Virus record (IMG/VR): IMGVR_UViG_3300020417_000109
Coordinates: 1 to 20,485 of that record
Source of the DNA: a virus
Reading direction: 5' to 3' (one strand)
Length of the DNA stretch: 20,485 bases
The notes below the pieces were generated by a model, which had not been told where the DNA came from, did no database searches, and saw nothing but the letters and a program-made list of their open reading frames with translations. Position 1 is the stretch's first letter. The number at the start of each line of letters is the position of its first letter. Below, one piece after another: positions 8,389 to 14,311 of the stretch. A program made the translations under genes and the position numbers.

Positions 8389-8632
8389 CTTTTTTCTCTT
8401 CAGCTTTAGGTTCAACAGGTGGTTGAAAGTATCGTTGGATACAGCCTATCTTATCGTGGTAGTCTGCTATCTTACCTAACTCTACTTCAATAGCTTCTTG
8501 AATGTCTTGGTGATTATCAGCGACACCACCTATGCCAGTAGGATTAGTAAGCAGTACTTCTACGTTAGCTACATGTTTGTTTATCATACCTGTATAGTAT
8601 GCTACTTGTGCATTAAGCAGTAATTTTCTCAT
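8375..8632 (-). CDS. Hypothetical phage protein, 85 aa
   Basis: The start at 8632 has a clear AAAGGA upstream and overlaps the preceding gene by 20 nt. The protein has a helical N-terminal half (about 1-30), an acidic helix (about 40-62) and a Pro/Lys/Glu-rich disordered tail. There is one cysteine and no membrane segment. I do not recognise the family. It sits between a nuclease-like gene and the RMF-like gene and must be co-transcribed with them. Confidence 0.7.
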   Translation of the reverse strand: MRKLLLNAQVAYYTGMINKHVANVEVLLTNPTGIGGVADNHQDIQEAIEVELGKIADYHDKIGCIQRYFQPPVEPKAEEKKDGKA

Positions 8633-9053
8633 TTGTTTTTCCTTTCTCTGAAAATGCTTTTATTACATCTGATGAAAACAATTGTTTTATATTTAAGAGA
8701 TACATCTTAGATGCTAGATGGTCTCCACCACGAACTGTTTTCTTATAATCTAAATTGTTAATAATAGATTTTAGATTATCCGTTTTAAAGACAAGAGTTG
8801 CAAATGTATCTTCACCAATGCATAGATTATGAAACCAATAATCTGCTTCCGTACTACTGATGCCACTTGGTTTTCCATAAGACTCATACTCAATTGCAAT
8901 ATTGCCAGTCTTTTGCCATATATCTCTTTCACTTTTCACCTCAATCTTTTTATCTTGTAACATATCCAATACTAATTTTTCACGTACTTGTCCATACTGT
9001 AAATCAATATCAAACTTTTTTCTATCCTCTGTTTTAGGTTGCGTTGTATTCAT
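8613..9053 (-). CDS. Putative PD-(D/E)XK-type nuclease, 146 aa
   Basis: The first 75 residues look like a compact restriction-endonuclease fold. A helix containing E25 is followed by D34 and then Ile-E38-Val-K40, the E-x-K arm of the PD-(D/E)XK active site. After this comes Trp-x-x-Thr-Gly-Asn-x-x-Ile-Glu (about 46-55) and a Gly-x-Pro-Ser-Gly-x-x-x-Thr-x-Ala-Asp-Tyr-Trp stretch (60-73) of the kind seen in phage proteins related to junction-resolving and repair nucleases. The C-terminal half shows no known motif. It follows the ribonucleotide reductase gene by a single base. A role in trimming or resolving phage DNA, or in degrading host DNA to feed nucleotides, is inference. Confidence 0.55.
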   Translation of the reverse strand: MNTTQPKTEDRKKFDIDLQYGQVREKLVLDMLQDKKIEVKSERDIWQKTGNIAIEYESYGKPSGISSTEADYWFHNLCIGEDTFATLVFKTDNLKSIINNLDYKKTVRGGDHLASKMYLLNIKQLFSSDVIKAFSEKGKTNEKITA

Positions 9054-9054
9054 G

Positions 9055-10977
9055 TTAACTCCTTTCTAAATCAACGACTTCACATACACCTGCAGTACAA
9101 GCTAGTTCCTTGTGACCTGTAGTGTTATCGTCTTTTTCGTAGTTAGTTAGTTTAGTCCAATCAATATCACTTGTTGGCATCGTTTTAAGAAACTTCTTAT
9201 ACTCTTCTTCTGAAATCTCTTGGTATGGTGCTTGTGCATATGTATGGTCACTATGTGGTAAAAAACTAATGCCTGAAATATCATCAAAGTTTTTATACAC
9301 CCAAGCTCCTACATCTAACCATTCATTATCTCTTACAGTTATTGTAACAGATGGTTTATGCTCACACCAATGCTCTTGATACATCTTCCATATTTCTAAA
9401 TGTTCTATGGCTGATAGTTCATTCCTTGTAATTGCACCTTCTGGTGCTTTCATTGGAAAGCTAAAGACAGTTGTACTGTCAGGCTTTGTAATGTCAGGTT
9501 CGTTTGGAATACCTTCGTCTTTCATCAATTGTGTTAATGGGTCTTTGTTATCAGCACGAACAGTACGTATGTAGTATTTACTATGTCGAGGATGAATACC
9601 ACTTGCACTATCCACAAGCTGCGAAACTGTTCCACTAGGTTTAACACAAGTAATAGCTGTTGATTGGTTAATGCCAAATTTCTTTGCCCATATCTTATTT
9701 GTTTTTATTGCTGTTTGTTTTAACTCTTCTAAGAGCTTTGGTGCAGTTTCAAGATTGAACATGTTAACATTATCCATTATACCTGTAAGTGACACACCTA
9801 ACAAACGCTCTTCTACTGTATTGTGTTGCCATATCTTACGTAGATATTTGAAATCTGTTAGTGTAGATTGATACGTACCTAGTACTGTAGCTATTTCTAT
9901 TTTATCTTTTATCATTTCAATTGTGTCATCGCTACGAATGACTACCTCAGTAAGATTACAAAATTGATTAGGTCTTAGTATAATTTCAGAACAAGGATTG
10001 CATCCAAACTCATGGGCTGTATCTCTTCTACCTGATTTACCAGCTTGTTTCATTGCTGAACCTCTATTGAAGATACCTCGTTCTCCTGATTTACTTTCAA
10101 CCAAAGACAACCATTCACGCATAAATGTTTCCATCTCTGGTTTACTTTTATAGGCTACACTATTATTGGACAATGCTCTATGTCCATCTGTCTCCCACCA
10201 CTGACCAGCTTTTGCATGTCTCATTTGGTCATCATTTAAATTTGAAAGACTGATGAGGGCAGAACGTCTTACCCCACCAACGACTACTACCTCACCAATC
10301 TTACACATTATGTCATGGCATTCAATAGGATAAAGTCTTCTTCCCCTTGCATTCTTAAATACCCTAACACAAAACTTATATAAATCTATTAATGGTGCAG
10401 GTCCAGATGCCCTACCACCAAACGTTTTTAATCTTGCACCTGCAGGTCTAACAGCTTCTACATCTAACGTAGGTATCTGACCTACAGATAACATAGCAAG
10501 TAACTCTCGTAATGCTCTTGCCCAACCTGAACGTGAGTCTGCAACTTTAATTACTGTATTACTCTTTTCAAAATGCTCATTAATTGCAGGTATCTTATCT
10601 ATATTATAACGTTCAACACTAAAGCCTACACCAGTTCCACACATAAGAATGTACATTGCTTCGTCAAAAGCACGTAGGTCATCTACAACTAAGTATGAAC
10701 AGTTGTAACCTGCCACATTACACTTATCTAATGCTTTACCTGAAGTCATTAAGGCTCTCATACTTGGCATAACTTTTAGTGTCTTGATATAATTAGCAAT
10801 CTTAGGAGTAATATAACTAAGACTATTGCTTGTACGAAATAGTTTAGGATATTTATTAATCATATTGTCAACATATCTATTGACAGTTTCATCCCAAGTC
10901 TCTCTTCTATTTTCTTCCTCAAGCCACCTTGTGTAGCGTGATGTAGCTATAAAATTTTGATAATTATCCATCGTCAT
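9055..10977 (-). CDS. nrdJ: Class II (adenosylcobalamin-dependent) ribonucleotide reductase
   Basis: Monomeric B12-dependent enzyme that turns ribonucleotides into deoxyribonucleotides for phage DNA synthesis. The active-site residues match Lactobacillus leichmannii reductase in spacing. The thiyl-radical cysteine is C329 in Asn-Pro-Cys-Ser-Glu (N327, E331). The redox pair is C93 (Asn-Cys-Ser-Tyr) and C340, exactly 11 residues after C329, as 408 and 419 are in the reference. The C-terminal shuttle is a CX4C pair, C627 and C632. At 640 aa it is somewhat shorter than the 739-aa reference. The AGGGAG site sits only about 3-4 bases from the first ATG but about nine from the third codon's ATG (10971), so the true start may be 10971. 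It overlaps the preceding gene by 14 nt or less. No cobalamin gene lies nearby, so the host must supply the cofactor. Confidence 0.95.
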   Translation of the reverse strand: MTMDNYQNFIATSRYTRWLEEENRRETWDETVNRYVDNMINKYPKLFRTSNSLSYITPKIANYIKTLKVMPSMRALMTSGKALDKCNVAGYNCSYLVVDDLRAFDEAMYILMCGTGVGFSVERYNIDKIPAINEHFEKSNTVIKVADSRSGWARALRELLAMLSVGQIPTLDVEAVRPAGARLKTFGGRASGPAPLIDLYKFCVRVFKNARGRRLYPIECHDIMCKIGEVVVVGGVRRSALISLSNLNDDQMRHAKAGQWWETDGHRALSNNSVAYKSKPEMETFMREWLSLVESKSGERGIFNRGSAMKQAGKSGRRDTAHEFGCNPCSEIILRPNQFCNLTEVVIRSDDTIEMIKDKIEIATVLGTYQSTLTDFKYLRKIWQHNTVEERLLGVSLTGIMDNVNMFNLETAPKLLEELKQTAIKTNKIWAKKFGINQSTAITCVKPSGTVSQLVDSASGIHPRHSKYYIRTVRADNKDPLTQLMKDEGIPNEPDITKPDSTTVFSFPMKAPEGAITRNELSAIEHLEIWKMYQEHWCEHKPSVTITVRDNEWLDVGAWVYKNFDDISGISFLPHSDHTYAQAPYQEISEEEYKKFLKTMPTSDIDWTKLTNYEKDDNTTGHKELACTAGVCEVVDLERS

Positions 10978-11149
10978 ACTCTCCCTTTTGTTGTGTTATT
11001 CTTAATGTTTTAACCTGCATTCCATTAATATCGTGTATATATTCTCGTAATGCATCTTCAATTTCCTCTCTTACATCGCCATCAGATGGTACAGCATACT
11101 CATCTGGGTCAACTGCAATATCCATCCAAACTTTAACTTGTACTATCAT
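10964..11149 (-). CDS. Hypothetical small acidic protein, 61 aa
   Basis: The protein begins with an alternating hydrophobic stretch that could be a beta strand, followed by an acidic loop and a Glu/Asp-rich helix (about 24-42). No known motif, cysteine or membrane segment is visible. It overlaps both neighbours (17 nt upstream, 14 nt downstream), which supports it as a real coupled gene in the nucleotide-metabolism block between the DUF3310 gene and ribonucleotide reductase. I cannot assign a function. Confidence 0.65.
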   Translation of the reverse strand: MIVQVKVWMDIAVDPDEYAVPSDGDVREEIEDALREYIHDINGMQVKTLRITQQKGEYDDG

Positions 11150-11456
11150 CTTGTTTCTCTACTTCTTTTTCCAATCTAGCTAAGTACCATTTAGCTTTAC
11201 CTAAATCCTGTAACTTCTTTCCTTTGTAGTCATATCTCCATACATACTTTTGTACATTTCCTTTTAAGTAACCACAAAACTCTAGGTCTGACATGGATGC
11301 TTGTATTGCATCTATGCATTCAATGCCATGTTTATTATAATGTGGTGGGTTATTAACCATGTCTTCATCTTTTGGTGAAAAGAAATCAACACCTTTTGTT
11401 TTTGTAAACAAGCCGTCTGCTTTTTTAGCTTTATCCATTATCTTTTTGTACGACAT
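11133..11456 (-). CDS. DUF3310 protein, T7 gp1.7-related
   Basis: With the ATG at 11456 it has 107 residues; an in-frame ATG at 11492 would overlap the upstream gene by 35 nt, while 11456 leaves one base and has GGGAG about nine bases before it. The DUF3310 signature is plain: Asn-Pro-Pro-His-Tyr (36-40), Gly-Ile-Glu-Cys-Ile-Asp (44-49), Lys-Tyr-Val-Trp-Arg-Tyr-Asp-Tyr-Lys-Gly (70-79) and Asp-Leu-Gly-Lys-Ala-Lys-Trp-Tyr-Leu (84-92). In T7 the related gp1.7 is a nucleotide kinase that sensitises cells to dideoxythymidine, so a role in dNTP supply fits its place near ribonucleotide reductase and MazG. It is much shorter than T7 gp1.7 (196 aa), so kinase activity is not assured. Confidence 0.85.
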   Translation of the reverse strand: MSYKKIMDKAKKADGLFTKTKGVDFFSPKDEDMVNNPPHYNKHGIECIDAIQASMSDLEFCGYLKGNVQKYVWRYDYKGKKLQDLGKAKWYLARLEKEVEKQDDSTS

Positions 11457-11457
11457 A

Positions 11458-11817
11458 TTATGCACTCCCTTCTGTCTCTGTTTTAAAATCAATCTTTATT
11501 AGATTACCTTCTTTACCAACAACTGTCAACTCTTTTTTTGTATTATTCTTTTTTGTTTTACCTACTATATTTCCGTAGTCATGGGCTAAATCATGTACCT
11601 CTGCGGCTAACTCTGGATATATCTCTAAGAAGGGTATCATACTTGCCATCATACAACAGAGATTATACACTTGTTTATTATCTGTTGCTCTTAGTGGGTT
11701 GCTATTAGATGAAAGTATATTAATATTTACTCCACCAGTCCAGCGGTCTTTGTTCATAATATCAGGGCGAACTTGTATAAGAAAGTCCTGTGGTTTAATG
11801 TGTTTTATATACTCCAT
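11458..11817 (-). CDS. Hypothetical phage protein, 119 aa
   Basis: The N-terminal 60 residues include a Trp-Thr-Gly-Gly-Val-Asn-Ile-Asn strand and a Ser/Asn-rich loop. These are followed by a hydrophobic Cys-Cys-Met-Met-containing helix (about 50-66) and an acidic helix (70-82). The C-terminal third is Lys-rich and ends acidic. The helix could be buried in a complex or touch the membrane, but it is short and contains polar residues. The gene starts one base after the endonuclease I stop and ends one base before the DUF3310 start. I do not recognise a family. Confidence 0.7.
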   Translation of the reverse strand: MEYIKHIKPQDFLIQVRPDIMNKDRWTGGVNINILSSNSNPLRATDNKQVYNLCCMMASMIPFLEIYPELAAEVHDLAHDYGNIVGKTKKNNTKKELTVVGKEGNLIKIDFKTETEGSA

Positions 11818-11818
11818 G

Positions 11819-12274
11819 CTAACTCCTTTTTATTTTTTTACCTTTAAATACAATAAAGGTATCTGTTATGGGCTTACCCTTTTTCTTAATCCAAGATTGT
11901 GGTATAACTCTATCGGCATAAGGAATGCCATACTTAATACACCACTCACCATAAGTAGACTTTGCATTCTTGCGTAACTTTCTGTTACTATTTGTAAACA
12001 CAAATCTTATGTCCAACTTTGGATGTTGTTTCTTTATACACATATGCTTACGTCTATCCATTACTGTAAACAAACCTTTAGTTTCTATAATGATTCCATT
12101 ATGTAGTATAAAGTCTGGGGTATAGGTGCGATAAGACAAATCTTCCCACTCAATTTTAAGAGATTCATAGCTATACGAAATCTTTAAATCATTTAAGTTG
12201 GCTGCAACTTGGTCTTCTAATCCACTCCTATACCCATTCTTACGTGCTAAATAACGAGCACTGTATCTAGACAT
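11819..12274 (-). CDS. T7-type endonuclease I (Holliday junction resolvase)
   Basis: Clear homologue of T7 gp3, with 151 residues against 149. It cleaves branched DNA and helps break down host DNA. The four catalytic residues are in place: E20 (Arg-Ser-Gly-Leu-Glu), D54 (Tyr-Thr-Pro-Asp-Phe), E64 and K66 (Ile-Glu-Thr-Lys-Gly), against E20, D55, E65 and K67 in T7. Further family landmarks are Asp-Ile-Arg-Phe-Val-Phe-x-Asn-Ser, a Tyr-x-x-Trp-Cys helix and Ile-Pro-x-x-Trp-Ile-Lys near the end. The ATG directly abuts the TAA of the upstream gene and lacks a Shine-Dalgarno site; the leader is U-rich and preceded by a small hairpin. Translation probably depends on reinitiation after the upstream gene. 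Confidence 0.95.
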   Translation of the reverse strand: MSRYSARYLARKNGYRSGLEDQVAANLNDLKISYSYESLKIEWEDLSYRTYTPDFILHNGIIIETKGLFTVMDRRKHMCIKKQHPKLDIRFVFTNSNRKLRKNAKSTYGEWCIKYGIPYADRVIPQSWIKKKGKPITDTFIVFKGKKIKRS

Positions 12275-12502
12275 TTAAAAATAAAATCGTCTTGAAAAGA
12301 CATCATCACTAAAGTTAATCTTCTCTGTAACTCCTAGATTCTTCATCTCTTCACGAACTAGTCTATCGGCTTCTCGTCTTTGCTCCATAGCATTCCGTAA
12401 GCCTTGTGTTCTAAGTTCTCTGTACTCTTTTTTAAGGTCAAATAGTTCTTTTTCTTTTTCCTTAATCATACTTTCCATGTCTTCAATAGAATTACTTTTC
12501 AT
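12275..12502 (-). CDS. Small coiled-coil protein, 75 aa
   Basis: The start is supported by GAGGAG about seven bases upstream, inside the end of the exonuclease gene (11-nt overlap). Residues about 5-55 are almost entirely charged and helical, with heptad-like spacing of Met, Leu and Ile, so a coiled coil is likely. The end is Ser-Arg-Arg followed by aromatic residues. It lies between the exonuclease and endonuclease I genes and may assist one of them, but this is inference from position only. No family is recognised. Confidence 0.7.
   Translation of the reverse strand: MKSNSIEDMESMIKEKEKELFDLKKEYRELRTQGLRNAMEQRREADRLVREEMKNLGVTEKINFSDDVFSRRFYF
12279..12301 (-). other. Small hairpin plus U-rich tract before endonuclease I
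   Basis: On the minus strand GTCTT-TTC-AAGAC (12301-12289) forms a perfect 5-bp stem with a three-base loop, followed by a T-rich run leading into the endonuclease I start. It lies in the last codons of the upstream gene. It resembles a weak intrinsic terminator or attenuator but the stem is short. Confidence 0.2.
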
Positions 12503-13355
12503 TTTTATACTCCTCTTTTAAATACACATATGACACAATTCTTGGTTCTTTCGCTTGTGACATAACGGAAGGTCTTTCTTCTATACCTTCCCAACATGCA
12601 TGACGAAAATCGCAGAATGTACAACTCTTACCTAATACTTTATTTCCAGTAAGTTTACCTCTGAATGTTTCATCTACAGCATCAAAACATCTCTCGAATT
12701 TATTCTTCTCAAGACGTTCAAACTTATCTTTTAATATAGTATATTCTTTTTTAATGTCAAGTCCTTTTGCAGAAACATATTTAAACTCTGCATTATTTTT
12801 ATTGATGACCCACCAACCACCAACATTTTTCTTGGATGCTTTAGCATACCCAGCTAATTGTCCTACGTAACCAAAGCTGTCTCCATCCTTTACTGTTTCA
12901 AAGTCTGTGAATTTATTTGTGTAAGACCACGTAGATGCAGATTTAATATCATCTACATGGTCATCTATTACAAGGTCATACGTTCCTTTTATCTTATTAC
13001 CTTTGACATTAAGAGATACTTCCTTACTGTCCGTGTATGATACACCAGCTTCAGTGAGTATTCCCTTAAAAACAGCTTCAACAATATCACCCATCATCAT
13101 AAGCATTACACGATTAGCTGATGGATGTATTGCAGTCTCTGGTTTATTCTTTTGAAACCATAGTTGACAGTAAGGTCTGCCGATATTTGACATACGAACA
13201 CGAAACTTTTCCTCTCTAGGAGAGAACTGTTTCTTTAATGCATCACGTATGTGAGACACAACCTGTTCGATTGTGTCATCACTCATACCGACAAGACCCC
13301 TTGTCGCTTTATCAAGGTAACTGTATACCTGTAATTCAGCTTTAGATGAAGCCAT
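12492..13355 (-). CDS. Cas4/RecB-like PD-(D/E)XK exonuclease with Fe-S cysteines
   Basis: A 287-residue nuclease of the Cas4/RecB-like family. Active-site elements are D126 (Gly-Thr-Tyr-Asp), D136-Ile-K138 and Q166-x3-Y170. Four cysteines placed as in Fe-S-containing Cas4-like nucleases are C63 (Arg-Pro-Tyr-Cys) near the N-terminus and C245, C248 and C254 near the C-terminus, so it should carry a 4Fe-4S cluster. The gene starts on the last base of the SSB stop codon (TAATG). It occupies the place in the replication cassette where T7 uses the unrelated gp6 exonuclease, so a job in removing primers, degrading host DNA or recombination is likely. No cas1, cas2 or repeats are present, so CRISPR involvement is not suggested. 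Confidence 0.85.
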   Translation of the reverse strand: MASSKAELQVYSYLDKATRGLVGMSDDTIEQVVSHIRDALKKQFSPREEKFRVRMSNIGRPYCQLWFQKNKPETAIHPSANRVMLMMMGDIVEAVFKGILTEAGVSYTDSKEVSLNVKGNKIKGTYDLVIDDHVDDIKSASTWSYTNKFTDFETVKDGDSFGYVGQLAGYAKASKKNVGGWWVINKNNAEFKYVSAKGLDIKKEYTILKDKFERLEKNKFERCFDAVDETFRGKLTGNKVLGKSCTFCDFRHACWEGIEERPSVMSQAKEPRIVSYVYLKEEYKNEK

Positions 13356-14257
13356 TAGAATGGAATTTCGTCATCTAATGTCTTGTCTACTTTTACAAAG
13401 TCTTCAACTAACTCTGCATCTTCCTTAGACAATTCAGCAGGTTTGGCTTTATCTTTCCATGCACCGAAAACATATACATTATAGTTCTCAATCCATTGCA
13501 TAAAGTCACCAAATCTTTCTTGCACTTCATCTGTTACCTCATGTACATCTTTACCCAATGTACCTGATGGTAAGTAGAACGTACCAATATTTCCTTTGCG
13601 TTCAGTAGAACCTAACGCAATTTCATATTGTACAGGAAGGTGCTTTAAACTTCCTATCTTACTAATAGGCTCACCCATAATCTTAAAGGCATCTCTATTA
13701 TCAATCTCCCAAATAAATGGAAGGTCAACTACATCCTCAAGTTCTGAACCATCTTGAGCTAAAACATTTTTAGCAGAAAGAGTACCAATAAAAACACGTA
13801 CACGTTTAATACTCTTTAATAGTTTCTTAGTATTTTCAGGTAAGGCATTATAATCTTTAATCCAACCTGCAGGTTTACCACAATTGAATCCACCTGCATT
13901 ATCTTTAAGGTCAGTATTTAAATTGTCAGCCATTACAGTCTTAACATAGAAAGCTCGACCACTTGAGTTATCAAACTTCTTGTACATAAATCTTTGTACA
14001 TAAGGTCTAATCGTCACATCCTCTGAATAGAATGTAGCATCATTGGCAACATCCTCTATTTTATAAGAGCCACCATTTACTATGGCTGCTTGGGTTTTCT
14101 TACCCTTTACTTCTACTTCACCCATAATTGGTGAGTGTTGTAGTTTAAGTCTAGCTAGTTGTAGTGTAGCTTTCTTAGTAGTTAAGTCGGCATTCATACC
14201 CATAGCTTGAGCCATGCCATTAAAGTTATTTATATCAATTGTATTTACATTATTCAT
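13355..14257 (-). CDS. Single-stranded DNA-binding protein (T7 gp2.5-like role)
   Basis: A 300-residue protein with a strand-rich core (about 30-260) and an acidic tail that ends Asp-Asp-Glu-Ile-Pro-Phe. This is almost identical to the Asp-Asp-Asp-Ile-Pro-Phe tip of E. coli SSB, the peptide that docks partner proteins. T7 gp2.5 also has an acidic tail ending in Phe. The core itself does not read as a bacterial OB-fold SSB to me, so the call rests on the tail, the length and the place between polymerase and exonuclease. The start is strong, with AAAGGAG at 14266-14272 eight bases before the ATG, and a promoter-like sequence lies just upstream. It is the only gene in the replication block with its own short leader, which suggests high expression. 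Confidence 0.75.
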   Translation of the reverse strand: MNNVNTIDINNFNGMAQAMGMNADLTTKKATLQLARLKLQHSPIMGEVEVKGKKTQAAIVNGGSYKIEDVANDATFYSEDVTIRPYVQRFMYKKFDNSSGRAFYVKTVMADNLNTDLKDNAGGFNCGKPAGWIKDYNALPENTKKLLKSIKRVRVFIGTLSAKNVLAQDGSELEDVVDLPFIWEIDNRDAFKIMGEPISKIGSLKHLPVQYEIALGSTERKGNIGTFYLPSGTLGKDVHEVTDEVQERFGDFMQWIENYNVYVFGAWKDKAKPAELSKEDAELVEDFVKVDKTLDDEIPF

Positions 14258-14288
14258 AAATTATACTCCTTTCGTGAGTTGTTATATA
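14258..14288 (-). promoter_or_regulatory. 31-nt leader of the SSB gene with strong ribosome binding site
   Basis: This is the longest gap in the minus-strand operon. It contains AAAGGAG (14266-14272, minus strand), the best Shine-Dalgarno site near any early gene here, with eight bases to the ATG. The upstream end contains the -10 element of the promoter candidate. Confidence 0.7.
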
Positions 14289-14311
14289 TTAAGCAACGTC
14301 TTTGGTGTCAA
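14283..14311 (-). promoter_or_regulatory. Candidate sigma-70 promoter upstream of the SSB gene
   Basis: On the minus strand a consensus -35 TTGACA (14311-14306) is followed by a 17-base spacer and TATATA (14288-14283). Transcription would begin near 14275, giving a leader of about 20 bases that includes the Shine-Dalgarno site. The -35 lies in the last codons of the polymerase gene. Such matches arise by chance in AT-rich DNA, but the place in the only sizeable gap supports it. Confidence 0.4.

Noticed and set aside
12733-12760. TTGACA-16-TATATT on the minus strand inside the Cas4-like exonuclease gene
   Set aside because: It lies mid-gene with no start codon or ribosome binding site in range that would benefit, and such matches are expected by chance in AT-rich DNA.
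12492-13355. Cas4-like gene as part of a phage CRISPR-Cas system
   Set aside because: No repeat array and no cas1, cas2 or effector gene is present; its neighbours are replication genes.
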